Assembly: GCA_963707445.1 (NCBI GenBank)
Contig: CAVPPW010000023.1
Location: 33,768-97,767, forward strand
Length of the DNA stretch: 64,000 bases
Direction of reading: 5' to 3'
Origin: JALORV01 sp963707445
Lineage (GTDB): Bacteria > Pseudomonadota > Gammaproteobacteria > Burkholderiales > Burkholderiaceae_F
Shown here: one piece after another, positions 1-10,438 of the stretch
Numbering within the stretch: the stretch's first letter is position 1
Layout of the letters: every line of letters starts with the position of its first letter
Notes under the pieces: model-generated
What the model was told of the DNA's origin: nothing
Database searches by the model: none
The model's input: the letters and a program-made list of their open reading frames with translations, nothing else
Position numbers and translations under genes: made by a program

Positions 1-1799
1 AGGTGAGGCCGAAGCCAAAAGGAAACAGGGCCGAGCTCGGAGAGTCGAGATACTTGCTCGTGTAGCGATACTGCTGGTTTTCGGGCCGGCCGCTGGATCG
101 CTGACCGTAGAACAGCGGAACCTGCCCGAGCGCGCGCGGCCAGCTGATCGGTGTTCGTCCCGACGGCGACACGCGGCCCGTCAGCACGTCGGCAATGGCA
201 TTGCCTGCTTCCGTGCCCGGGAACCAGGCGACGAGCAGCGCGTCGGCCCGCTCCGCGAGCCAGGGAACGATCAACGGCCGGCCGCAGAACAGCACGGCCA
301 CGACTGGTATTGCATCTCGGCGGGCGCGCTCGAGCACGGCGTCGGCGAGCGCGCGTTGCTCGCCGGGCAACTCGGGGAAAGCGCGCGACGCAGCTTCGCC
401 GCTCATCTCTGCCGCTTCGCCGAGGCAGAGCACGACGACATCCGCGCTGCTCCCCAAGAGGTCGATGGCCGCGGCGATGCCTGAGCGATCGGCGCCGGAG
501 ATCGATACGCCTTCGGCATGCACGACTGTCGTGCTCGGCAGCGCTTCACGCAGGCCGGCGAGCACGGTGACACTCGGCTCTTCATAGCCCGCAGCCGCCC
601 AGGGACCGCGCATTTCGCGCCACGCGTCGGCCAACGGCCCGATCACTACGACACGGCCAGCGCCTTCTCGAAGGGGCAACGTGTCATCGAAATTTTTCAC
701 CAACACGAGCGACTTCGCGGCGACGTCACGCGCGAGAAGCCGGCGGGCGGCGACGGTTGCGGCCGCCTCCGCGCTCGACCCGCGCCGATAAGGATCATCG
801 AAGAGTCCGAGACGTTCCTTCAGACGCAGCACCCGGAGCACGCACTCGTCGATCTCGTCCATCGTCACGAGGCCGCGCTCGAGCGCCACGGGCAAGCCCT
901 TGCGATAGGCCTCCGCCATCATGTCGATGTCCACGCCCGCCTTCAGCGCGAGTACGGCTGCCTCGACGATGTCGGCCGCCACGCCGTGATGTATGAGCTC
1001 GCGAATGGCGTTGTAGTCGCTCACGAGCACACCGTCGAAACCCAGTTCTCCGCGCAGGTAGTCGCGAAGCAGCGCCTTGTGCGCCGTCATCGGGATGCCC
1101 GCGAGATCGGTAAACGCCGGCATGATCGCCGCCGCGCCGGCGTCGAACGGCCGCCGCGAATGCCGGCAGATGCACTTCGCGCAGCGTGCGCTCGGAAATG
1201 TCGACCGACGCGTACTCGCGCCCGCCAGTCACGGGGCCGTAGGCGCAAAAGTGCTTGGCCGTCGCGGCCACCGACTCGGCAGAAGCCAGATCGGCGCCCT
1301 GGAAGCCGCGGACCTTCGCGCGCGCAATCTGCACGGCGAGCCACGGATCTTCGCCCGGACCTTCCACCGTTCGGCCCCAGCGAAGGTCGCGCGAGACATC
1401 CAGCATCGGCGCGAACGTCATTGCGAGGCCGTCTGCCGCCGTCTCCCGAGCGGACTCGCGTGCCGTGAGCTCCCAAATGTGCGGATCGAACGTCGAGGCT
1501 TCAGCGAGCGGCACGGGAAAAAGCGTGCGGTGACCGTGAATCACGTCGAACCCGATCAGGAGCGGAATGCCGAGCCGCGATTCCTCGACGGCAATTCGCT
1601 GCATGTCGTGAACATGCTTTGCGCCGACGAGGTTGAGCAGGTTGCCCAGCGTGCCGTTGCGGATGGAGTCGGTGGAATCGCCCGCGATGACGGGCCCGGT
1701 CACGGCGTAGCCCGCAGCGGTCATCGTGAGTTGGCCCAGCTTCTCCGCCAGGGTCATGGAACTAATCAGCTTGTCAATTGTGCCCATGGAGGCAATCAT
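1..1799 (-). CDS. bglX: GH3 family beta-glucosidase (BglX-like), partial at the left edge
   Basis: Glycoside hydrolase family 3 enzyme that would release glucose from beta-linked oligosaccharides. The N-terminal half shows the family landmarks: LAEKLGQLTM near residue 20, LLIGFDVIHG near 80, RWGRTVEGPGEDP near 138 and AKHFCAYG near 183. The nucleophile Asp lies in FDGVLVSDYNA, encoded around 1005-1040. The C-terminal alpha/beta sandwich continues to PFGFGLT at base 1, so only the final fibronectin-like part is missing. A frameshift near 1153 breaks the reading frame; downstream of it the correct frame is open to the edge. The start is the ATG at 1799; an ATG four codons later is also possible. 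No obvious signal peptide is seen. It diverges from a carbohydrate-related operon on the plus strand. Confidence 0.93.
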
Positions 1800-1868
1800 G
1801 ATTCATCCGCGGAAAAATCGCAGGCGCCTGCACCGGAAGAGTCAGAGGTCCACTTGCCGAAATCGAAA

Positions 1869-3228
1869 GTGTCCCAGGCGGCCAGGTCCGCCGCAAAACG
1901 TAGCCGTTCGCGAAGTGTGGGGTCGGCCCCGAGAGTCCTGCGCGCCGGCTCGCCTTCAACCCGCGATCCAGCGGAGCTCGCGGCGTTGCCGGACGACGCG
2001 CTGCTCGAGATCGTGCAGCGCCAGACGTTCCGCTATTTCTGGGAAGGGGCCCATCCCGTCAGCGGTCTGGCCCTCGACCAGCGAACCTCAGGAAAGGAGG
2101 CCGACGACAAGGTCTCAGATCGGCGGAGCGGGCTTCGGAGTCATGGCGCTGATCGTTGCCGCGGAGCGCGGCTGGGTCACCCGCGATGCGGCTCTCGAAC
2201 GCCTCGGCCGCATGCTAAAGCTGCTTCTGCGTGCGCGGTGTTATCACGGTGCGTATCCCCACTTCATGAACGGGCGCACGGGTGAGTCCATTCCCTTCTG
2301 GCGCAAGGATGACGCGGCGGATCTCGTGGAGACGTCCTTCCTGATGATGGGCCTGCTCTGCGCACGCGAGTATTTCGCACGAGATACGCCGGAAGAAGCG
2401 GCGGCGCGGTCGCACATCTCGATCCTGTGGGACGAAGTGGAGTGGAACTGGTTTACGCAAGGCGGGCGCGAGATGCTCTACTGGCATTGGAGCCCGTACA
2501 ACGGCTGGGCCATGGATCATGCGATTCGCGGCTGGAACGAGTGCCTGATCACGTACGTACTTGCGGCTTCGTCGCCGCGTTTTTCCGTCGAGCCGGCGGT
2601 CTATCACCGCGGGTTCGCGAGTGGGCCCGGATTTTGCAATCGCAAGCCCTGGTATGACATCGAGCTACCGCTCGGCATGCCCTATGGGGGCCCGCTGTTC
2701 TTTACCCACTACTCGTTCTGCGGCCTCGATCCCCGTGGGCTCACGGACCGATACGCAGACTACTGGGAACAGAACGTGCGTCACGTTCGCATCAACCGCG
2801 CCCATTGCGTCGCGAATCCAGGGAAATTCGCGGGCTACGGCGAATCCTGCTGGGGGCTGACGGCCAGCTACGATCCTTGGGGATACTCCGCGCATGCTCC
2901 CGACACCGACAACGGCACAATCACCCCGACGGCTGCGCTCGCGAGCCTGCCGTATGCGCCCGCCGAGGTCGTGACGGTGCTGCGGCACTTCCTGAAGCGG
3001 TACGGGAAGCGCTTGTGGCGTGAGTTCGGCTTCGTCAACGCTTTCTGCGAGAGCCAAAACTGGTACGCAGATACGTTTCTGGCCATCGACCAGGGACCGA
3101 TCATCGTCATGATCGAGAACCATCGGACGGGGCTCTTGTGGAAGCTGTTCATGGCAGTGCCGGAAGTGCAGGCGGGACTGCGCCGGCTCGGTTTCTCGAG
3201 CCCGCACTTGAAAGCCGCCGAGCGGTGA
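1869..3228 (+). CDS. PF10091 'glucoamylase-like' glycosidase (possible GH144 endo-beta-1,2-glucanase)
   Basis: The protein has the PF10091 fold signatures: LLEIVQRQTFRYFW near the start, GFGVMALIVAAERGWV, the central EMLYWHWSPYNGWAMDHAIRGWNE block, and the late FGFVNAFCE...YLAIDQGPI-type block (here ADTFLAIDQGPIIVMIENHR). Members of this family include GH144 endo-beta-1,2-glucanases, so a beta-glucan substrate is plausible beside the GH3 enzyme; this is inference. A one-base insertion near 2113 separates the first 80 or so codons from the rest. In the upstream frame no ATG is available; GTG at 1869 (or TTG at 1854) is the best start but is uncertain. The stop overlaps the next gene's GTG start (GTGA), so the two are translationally coupled. 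Confidence 0.85.
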
Positions 3229-4583
3229 CGGAAACCCTCGAGCAATGGCTCGGTCGCGAGTACCGGCACGCCGCGACCGCCATGCTGACGAGCGTTTCCG
3301 CCTGCGACATCGTGAAAGAGCGCCCGGGCTTCGGGCAGACCGTGAGGCCGGTCGCGGGCTCTATCGTCGCTTCGCCGGTGCCTGCGGCCTACGACCCGGA
3401 TCCGGACTACTTCTTTCACTGGTTCCGGGACTCGGCGATCGTCATCGACGCCGTGCGCCTGCTTTACGAAGCAGGACACCTCGGTGCGGAGGCGCTCACG
3501 CACTTCGCCGATTTCGTGCGCTTCAGCCTGTCTCTGAGAGCGCTCGATGGCCGTGCGCTCGTCGCGTTGCCGCACTGGCGACAGAAGGTGACGCCGGACT
3601 TCGTGCAATACCTCCGCGGTGACGACCTGTTGACCGTTTCGGGCGACGCGGTCTACGCGGACACGCGCGTGAATCCGGATGGCACGCTCGATATCTCCCG
3701 CTGGACACGTCCGCAGCATGACGGCTCGCCGCTGCGAGCGCTGGCCGTGCTGCGGTGGTTGCGAACGCTTCGCGCCGAACACGGTCGCCCGAATGACACG
3801 GTCTCGGCGGGCACGCTTGCCGACGCTGAGCGCCTGCTGCGCATCGACCTCGCATTGACGGCCGCCCGCTGGCGCGAACCGTCGTGGGACATCTGGGAGG
3901 AGGAGCTCGGCCTCCACTACTTCACGTTGCGCGTCTCCGCGGCAGCGCTGAACGAGGGCGCCGAGTGGCTTCGGGCCGCGGGGGAAGCGACCGAGGCAAC
4001 CGCGCTGCGCGCCGAAGCGCGGGCCATTCGCGAGACGCTCGATCGTTTCTGGCTGGAGGACGCGGGCTACTACCGCTCCCGCATCATGCCGCCCGGCGAG
4101 GCGTCGACCAAAATGCTCGACATCGCGGTGATCCTGAGCGCCGTCCACTCCGGTGACGGCGACGAGGTCCATACGGTGCGCGATGCTCGAATGCACGCCA
4201 CGCTGGATAAGCTCGAGCGGCTGTTCGACCGGCTCTATCCGATCAATCATGAACGGCCGCGCGAGCGCGCTCCCGCGATGGGCCGGTACGAAGGCGACAT
4301 CTACTATTCCGGCGGCGCCTACTATTTCTCGACGCTCGGTGCCGCGGAGTTCTGTTTCCTGGCCGCCGCGGCCCACGCGCCCGGCGCCGACGAGCGCCGG
4401 AAGTGGGTCGCGCACGGCGATGGATTTCTCGAAACCGTTCGCGCCTTCACGCCGGCGAGCGGCGATCTTTCCGAACAGTTCGATCAACGCACCGGCGAGC
4501 AAACGTCGGCGAAGCATCTCGCGTGGAGCTATGCCGGTTTCATCTCGTGCGTGACGGCACGCCGGGCGGTGGTTTCGCCATGA
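3225..4583 (+). CDS. GH15 family glucoamylase (glucan 1,4-alpha-glucosidase)
   Basis: About 450 residues of an (alpha/alpha)6-barrel GH15 enzyme hydrolysing alpha-glucosidic bonds from non-reducing ends. Visible blocks are YDPDPDYFFHWFRDSA near residue 55 (substrate-binding W-F-R-D), PSWDIWEEELGLHYFTL near 220 containing the predicted catalytic acid Glu, and GDLSEQFDQRTGEQTSAKHLAWSY near the C-terminus with the second catalytic Glu in LSEQF. There is no signal peptide. GTG at 3225 is chosen because it overlaps the stop of the preceding gene and the family N-terminus starts directly there. The stop overlaps the next ATG (ATGA). The frame is intact. Confidence 0.92.
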   Translation: MTETLEQWLGREYRHAATAMLTSVSACDIVKERPGFGQTVRPVAGSIVASPVPAAYDPDPDYFFHWFRDSAIVIDAVRLLYEAGHLGAEALTHFADFVRFSLSLRALDGRALVALPHWRQKVTPDFVQYLRGDDLLTVSGDAVYADTRVNPDGTLDISRWTRPQHDGSPLRALAVLRWLRTLRAEHGRPNDTVSAGTLADAERLLRIDLALTAARWREPSWDIWEEELGLHYFTLRVSAAALNEGAEWLRAAGEATEATALRAEARAIRETLDRFWLEDAGYYRSRIMPPGEASTKMLDIAVILSAVHSGDGDEVHTVRDARMHATLDKLERLFDRLYPINHERPRERAPAMGRYEGDIYYSGGAYYFSTLGAAEFCFLAAAAHAPGADERRKWVAHGDGFLETVRAFTPASGDLSEQFDQRTGEQTSAKHLAWSYAGFISCVTARRAVVSP

Positions 4584-6388
4584 CGGAAGCCTCCAACACG
4601 AGCAGCGCGGTGGGTCTCGACGAGGCCGCGCGAGCGGGGGCCATCAGCCAGGCCCGCATGATCTACCGCGCGATCCGCACGTCGCCGGTGGGCCGTCGGC
4701 TCATCGTGCTGCTGGCGATACTGGTGGTCGCGATTCTCGTGACGACCTACGGGCAGATCATCCTGAACCGCTGGAACCAGCCGTTCTACGATGCGATCAC
4801 CCGCCGCGACCTGAACGACTTTCTCTACCAGCTCGGCGTGTACTTCGTGATCGTCGCGAGCCTTCTCGTCCTCGACGTCGCGCAGCGCTGGCTCACCGAG
4901 ACCATCAAGTTTCGCCTTCGCGAAGGTCTGACGGGCGATCTGTTCAAGCTCTGGATGGCGCCCCGTCGCGCGTTCTGGCTCGCCACCAGCGGCGGTCACA
5001 TGGGCGTGAACCCCGACCAACGCATGAGCGAGGATGCGGCCAAGCTCTGCGATATATCGGGCGATCTATCGGTCGGGCTGTTCCGTTCGGGCGTGTTGTT
5101 TGTGAGCTTCGCGGGCGTGCTGTGGGCCATTTCCGCAGACTTCACATTCCGCTTTGGCGACGTCGACTACGCCGTGCCGGGTTTCATGGTTTGGGCCGCC
5201 ATTTCATATGCCGCCGTAGGCTCGCTGCTGAGTTATTTCGTGGGCCGCAAGCTGATCGGGCGCAACGCCGACCGCTATGCGCGCGAGGCCGAACTGCGCG
5301 TCGCGCTCGTCCGCATCAACGAGCACATCGACGGCATTGCGCTCGCAGACGGCGAGGCCGACGAGCGCCGCCGCCTCGAAATGCATCTCGGCAACGTCCT
5401 GATTGCCATGCGCCGGCTCGTTCGCGGCCTCACCAATCTCACATGGGTGACGGCCGGATTCGGCTGGATCACGGGCGTCGCGCCAATCCTCGTCGCCGCG
5501 CCGCTGTATTTCGGCGGCAAGACCACATTCGGCGGCATGATGATGGCGGCGGCCGCGTTCACCCAGGCGCAGAGCTCGCTGCGCTGGTTCGTCGACAACT
5601 TCAGCATCATTGCGGACTGGCGAGCCACGCTGCTGCGCGTTGCGAATTTCCGGCATGCGCTGATCGCCACCGAATCACAGCACGACGTCGGGAGCCGGAT
5701 CGAGTACGCGGTAGGGGAACCCGGCGCGATGGCGTTCGAGGAGCTCCAAGTCGATTCGCCGGTGGGGCGCGAGGGGTTCCAGGAGCAACACGTCGTGATC
5801 CGGGCCGGCGAGCACGCGCTGATCTGCGGAGCGCCGGGCGAGGGGAAGACGCCGCTGTTCCGCGCGCTGTCGGGACTTTGGCCCTGGGGCAGCGGTCGTA
5901 TCGTCCGGCCGCGCGGCGAATCGGTGATGTACGTGCCGCGCGGCACGCCGTACCTGCCCCGCGGCACGCTGCGCGAAGCGCTCGCCTACCCGTTGATGTC
6001 CGACCGCTTCGCAGACCGCACCTACGTGCAGGCGCTCCAGCGCACGGGGCTCGGGCGGTACGTGAGGAGCCTCGATGCGGACAAGCGATGGGATCGCGAG
6101 CTCCGCGAGGACGAGCAAATGGCGTTGTCGCTCGCGCGCGTGGTGTTGCACGCGCCGCCCTGGGTTGTGTTCGACGACACGTTCTCTTCGATGGAGGACG
6201 AAACACTCGAGCGGGTCATCGACATGTTCATGCACGAGGTCACAGGGACGACGATCATTCACATCGGGCGTAGCACGCAGTCGCACCTGCCGCTGTTCGC
6301 GCGGGTGCTGCATCTGACGAGGCTCCAGAGCGAGGCGGGCGAAGGAGAAGAGGTTGTAACCGAACGAGTCCCGCCCTCAGCGCCATGA
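4580..6388 (+). CDS. ABC transporter with fused membrane and ATPase domains, ABCD/SbmA-like (YddA type)
   Basis: About 602 residues. A six-segment membrane domain of the ABC_membrane_2 (SbmA/BacA/peroxisomal ABCD) type spans roughly residues 35-340, including the family motif LNRWNQPFYDAI near 57. A C-terminal nucleotide-binding domain follows, with Walker A GAPGEGKTPLFRAL near 420 and the typical LWPWGSGRI stretch. The signature region reads LREDEQMALSLARV and Walker B ends in VVFDDTFSSMED, so the usual catalytic Glu is Asp and the LSGGQ motif is degenerate, as often seen in this subfamily. Substrate unknown. The ATG overlaps the stop of the GH15 gene and its own stop overlaps the next ATG, making it part of a coupled four-gene operon. 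Confidence 0.9.
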   Translation: MTEASNTSSAVGLDEAARAGAISQARMIYRAIRTSPVGRRLIVLLAILVVAILVTTYGQIILNRWNQPFYDAITRRDLNDFLYQLGVYFVIVASLLVLDVAQRWLTETIKFRLREGLTGDLFKLWMAPRRAFWLATSGGHMGVNPDQRMSEDAAKLCDISGDLSVGLFRSGVLFVSFAGVLWAISADFTFRFGDVDYAVPGFMVWAAISYAAVGSLLSYFVGRKLIGRNADRYAREAELRVALVRINEHIDGIALADGEADERRRLEMHLGNVLIAMRRLVRGLTNLTWVTAGFGWITGVAPILVAAPLYFGGKTTFGGMMMAAAAFTQAQSSLRWFVDNFSIIADWRATLLRVANFRHALIATESQHDVGSRIEYAVGEPGAMAFEELQVDSPVGREGFQEQHVVIRAGEHALICGAPGEGKTPLFRALSGLWPWGSGRIVRPRGESVMYVPRGTPYLPRGTLREALAYPLMSDRFADRTYVQALQRTGLGRYVRSLDADKRWDRELREDEQMALSLARVVLHAPPWVVFDDTFSSMEDETLERVIDMFMHEVTGTTIIHIGRSTQSHLPLFARVLHLTRLQSEAGEGEEVVTERVPPSAP

Positions 6389-8640
6389 AATCCCTGGCGC
6401 CGAAAATCCTGCTCCTGATTGCGATCGCCGTGCTGCCGACGCTCGCGGCCGCGCAGGATTTCAGATTCGAGCCCCCCACGAATGCCACTGACCCCGCGCT
6501 GCCGGCCGCCTTGCGCGATCTCGCCCAGCGCATCGTGCCCGTCTACAAAGACGTTGTTTCCGATCGCTACCTGGCGAATCTCGCAGCGCTGCAAATGGTG
6601 GCCGGCGACCCGGCTGCGGCGCACGCCACGCGTCTCTCGTTGCAGAAGCGGCGGCAGAGCGAGCAACGGGCCCCGCCGTCCCGCGCCGTGGTCTACAACG
6701 TCTACACGCAGGCGCGGGCGATCGAAGCGGCGCAGCGCGTCCCTTTCACGAGCGCATATGCCAAAGCATTCCGGGATACGTTGAATCGTCTCGACGATCT
6801 CCGCGCCTACAAGCTGGAAGACGAGTTCATGAAACCGACCGAGCCGCTGCGGGAAACCCTCCAGCGCGCGCTCGACCAGCGCCGCGGGAAGAGCTCCATC
6901 ACGCTCGATGAAGCACTCGAGCTCGTGCAGGCCTGGTTCGCGTTCGACGCCTATCGCAGTTTCGGCGAGCCTCGTACGACCGCTCCTCGCAGAAGACAAA
7001 GAAAGGCGCTACGTCATCGAAGAGGTCACGATCCCCGCTTCGAAGGATGCGACGATCGCAGCGACGTTGATCCGTCCGCGGCGCGCTACCGGCGCCGGCA
7101 CACTGCCGACGCTGCTCGAGTTCACGCTCGATCGATCGAGCCGGGATGCGCGAGAGGCCGCGGCCCACGGCTACGTCAGCGTGCTCGCGCTCGCGCGCAT
7201 CGCGGGCGATCCGAAGTTTCGGCCGCGCGCGCCGTTCGAGTCCGACGGCGACGACGCGCGCGCCGTCATCGAGTGGATTGCCAAGCAGCCGTGGAGCGAC
7301 GGCCGGGTCGGCATGCAGGGCGCGGGCTACGGCGGCTACGTCGCGTGGTCGGCGGCGAAGAGACCGCCGGCTGCATTGAAGGCGATCGCGACGTCCGACC
7401 CGATGGCGCCCGGCATCGACTTGCCGATGTCCAACGGGATCGTGCTGAACTCCGCCTATCGTTGGGTCTACAAAATGCTGGCTCCGCTCGATGACGCAGC
7501 GGCGCCCGACGCTGCTCGCTGGCGTGGCCATCGACGAAGACTGGTTCCACTCCGGCCGTAGCTATCGCGAGTTTCCCACGCTGCCGGGTCGGGCCAGCGC
7601 CGTTTTCCGAAGCTGGCTGAATCACCCGAGCTACGACAGGTTCTGGCAGAAGTGGCTGCCGTTCGGCGATGAGTTCGCGCAGATCAACATACCGGTGCTC
7701 ACCGTCACCGGCTATTACTCGGCCGGCGAAACCGCCGCGATGTACTACTTCACGCAGCACCATCAACACGAGGCGAAGGCCAATCACGCATTGTTGATCG
7801 GCCCGTACGACGACCACACTGTCGAACACGGCGCTTCGTCTTCGCTCCTCGGGCTGACTCTGGACCCCGTGGCGCGCATCGACCCGAACGACGCGCGATA
7901 CCAATGGTTCGACCATGTCCTCAAAGGGGCGGAGCGGCCGGCGCTTTTGAGCGCCAACGTCAACTACGAGCTCGCCGGCGCGAATGAATGGCGCCACGAG
8001 CCCTCGCTCGAAACACTCGAAAGCAAACCCCTGCGCTTCTACCTCAGGGCCTCGCCGGGCGAGACACCTCATGCGCTCGTGGCGGAAAAACCCGCAGCGC
8101 CGATGTCCCTCACCGAGACCGTCGATCTTCGGGACCGCACCGACGTTGGATGGCGGCCCGCGCGGGAGCTCGTTCGGCGGGAGTTGCAGGCGCGTGACGG
8201 CGCGCTATTCGTGACGGAGCCCTTCAGCAATGGAGTCGGACCTCGCCGGCCGGCTCCGGGGCGTGCTCGACTTCACGATCAACACGCACGATGTGGACTT
8301 GGTCATGATGCTGTACGAGCTGCGTTCGGACGGCGAATACGTGAAGCTCTTCGAGCCCGCTTATGCCTTCCGTGCGAGCTACGCTAGCAACCGCGTCCGT
8401 CGTCGCCTGCTCCTGAACGGTGTGAGGCAGCGGCTGCCGTTTCAGAGCGAGAGGATGGTTGGCCGCAGGCTGCAGGCCGGCAGCCGGCTGGTCTTGGCGC
8501 TCGGGATCAACAAGCGTGCGGATCAGCAGATCAATTACGGCTTGGGAGACGATGTGAGCGACGAATCGATCGAGAATGCGGACGGTCCGGTGCGGATCCG
8601 CTGGCACGACGGCAGCTTCATCGAAATTCCGTCGCGCTGA
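6385..8640 (+). CDS. CocE/NonD-family (S15-type) serine hydrolase, three frameshifts, nucleophile Ser apparently Gly
   Basis: An exported alpha/beta hydrolase with a clear signal peptide (MKSLAPKILLLIAIAVLPTLAAAQ). It contains a helical N-terminal part, the X-Pro dipeptidyl-peptidase S15-like core from about residue 210, and the C-terminal jelly-roll domain typical of CocE acyl hydrolases (FSNG...GVLDFTINTHDVD). Frames change near 6970, 7505 and 8225; the joined product is about 750 residues. In the nucleophile elbow the expected G-x-S-Y-G-G reads GAGYGG, encoded near 7318-7338, so the catalytic Ser is replaced by Gly (one base from AGC). This is either a sequence error or an inactive hydrolase. 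Last gene of the ATGA-coupled operon. Confidence 0.85.
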
Positions 8641-8675
8641 CGAGGCGAGGGCACCGTCCTTGCGGCGCGGCTGAC

Positions 8676-8948
8676 CTAGGGCCTGTTCACGCGAAAGCCG
8701 GGAGTGCGAAGGCGAATGGCGGGATGCAGTGCGAGGCGCCGCGAGCGCCGTTGGTAGATACCAACAAGCGCAGCGTCAACGACGCAATGCGCCCGCCATT
8801 CGCCTTCCCGCAGGGTTGGGCCGAAATGCAGCGTCTGCTTTGTCGGGCGGCTTGCGAATGGGAGCTACCATTCGCAGCGCCACCCTTCGCGCATCCATCC
8901 GCATTGCGGCCCAACGCATCTCCCGCATTTAGCGTGAACAGGCCCTAG
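8676..8948. repeat. MITE-like element with 29-bp imperfect terminal inverted repeats and two internal hairpins
   Basis: The ends are CTAGGGCCTGTTCACG (8676-8691) and its exact complement at 8933-8948; the inverted repeat extends to 29 bp with three mismatches (ending GGGAG). The palindromic CTAG at each tip may be the duplicated target. Inside, GAAGGCGAATGGCGGG (from about 8709) pairs with its complement near 8790-8810, and GCGAATGG...CCATTCGC near 8855-8878 makes a second hairpin. There is no convincing ORF. It fills the space between two genes, and its right tip supplies the TAG stop of the MFS gene. The architecture fits a non-autonomous transposon; I do not recognise the parent family. 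Confidence 0.8.
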
Positions 8949-10379
8949 TCGGCGGACAGAGGGCGCGCGATCGCCTCGAGCGGCTTGCGCTCGGCGTCGA
9001 CGCCGAGCAGCGCCGCGACCAGGGCCGCGCTGCCCATGAGGATCGCGGCGACGGCGTAACCGGCGAACAGCGCCGAACGGCTACCCATTTCGATCAGCGT
9101 GCCGTACAACGCGGGCCCGACGAAGCCGCCGACGCCGGTGCCGATCGCATAGAAGATGGAGATCGAGACCGCGCGCATCTCGAGCGGAAAAATCTCGCTG
9201 ACCGTGAGATAAGCGGAGCTCGCAGCCGCGGACGCGAAGAAGAAGATTACCGACCAGCACAACGTCTGGGTGCGCGCATCGAGCCAACCCTCTGCGAACG
9301 CGTATCCGGACACGAGCAGCCCCAGGCCCGAGATCGCGTAAGTGGCCGCGATCAGCGCGCGCCTTCCGACCGAATCGAACAGCCGGCCGAGGATCAGCGG
9401 TCCCAGGAAATTGCCGACGGCGAATGGAAATATGTAATAGCCAACGTCGGCGGCAGCGACACCGTAAAAGCTCGTGAGCACGAGCGCATAAGTGAAGAAA
9501 ATTGCGTTGTAGAAGAACGCTTGCGCAGCCATGAGCACGAAGCCGAGCAGCGTGCGCCGGCGGTAGCGCGTGAGCAGCAGGCGCAAGATTTCCCGCCACG
9601 ACAACGTGCGGGCGCACCTTGATCGCAAGGGCATCCTTGCACTCCGGGCAGGGGCCGTGTTCGCGCGCGACCTCAGCTTCGATGTCGGCCACCACGCGCT
9701 CGGCCTCCGCGAGACGGCCGCGCGTCATCAACCAACGCGGACTTTCGGGCAGATAGCGCCGTACGAGCAGAATCGCAATCGACAGCACGGCGCCGAACGC
9801 GAACGCGACCCGCCAACCCACATCGGGGCCGAAACGGCCGGGCTCGAGCAAAACGATACTCAAAGCGGCGCCCCCCGCGGCGCCGATCCAAAAGCTGCCG
9901 TTGATCGCAAGGTCGACGAGGCCGCGTACGCGCGCCGGGATCAACTCGTCGATTGCGGAGTTGATCGCTGCGTACTCGCCGCCGATGCCGAATCCGGTGA
10001 GAAACCGGCAGAACACGAACGACTCGAAGTCGAACGTCGCGGCCGTGAGCAACGTGCCGACTAGATAGACGGACAGCGTGACAAGGAACAACGGCTTGCG
10101 TCCGAGTCGATCCGCAAGCCGCCCGAAAAACAGTGCGCCGAGCACGGCACCAGCGACGTACGCCGAGCCTGCCCAACCGATCTCGCTGGCCGAGAGCCCG
10201 AGCGTGCGGGGGTCTTGCAATGCCGGGCCGAGCGAGCCGACGACCGTGACCTCGAGGCCGTCGAGAATCCACGTGACGCCGAGCGCCGCCACGACGCGCC
10301 AATGCCAACGCGACCAGGGCAGCGCGTCGAGCCGCGCGGGCAGCGTGCTCGTCAGCGTCTCGGAACTCGACGGCGTCAT
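8945..10379 (-). CDS. Major facilitator superfamily transporter (sugar porter / aromatic acid symporter type)
   Basis: Twelve-helix MFS permease of about 478 residues. Features in order: the first helix with ALGVTWILDGLEVTVVG (Asp in TM1), the loop 2-3 signature FFGRLADRLGRKP near residue 88, the RFLTGFGIGGEYAAINSAIDE motif near 130, RYLPESPRWL near 215, a long central loop containing CPECK, and the second half with LFDSVGRRALI and TVSEIFPLEMRA. A frameshift near 9620, in the central loop, splits the two halves. The substrate cannot be told; sugars or organic acids are typical. The stop codon lies within the tip of the adjoining inverted-repeat element, which suggests that the element inserted at the very end of this gene. 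Confidence 0.9.
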
Positions 10380-10438
10380 TCGCGCTCGCGGTATTCGCTG
10401 GTCCAGTGTTCGGTGCTCAGTGCGGTGCGGAGCGGCGC

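Noticed and set aside
2868..4517. Open frame of about 550 codons on the minus strand opposite the GH15 gene
   Set aside because: Shadow frame; the plus-strand GH15 gene shows all catalytic blocks.
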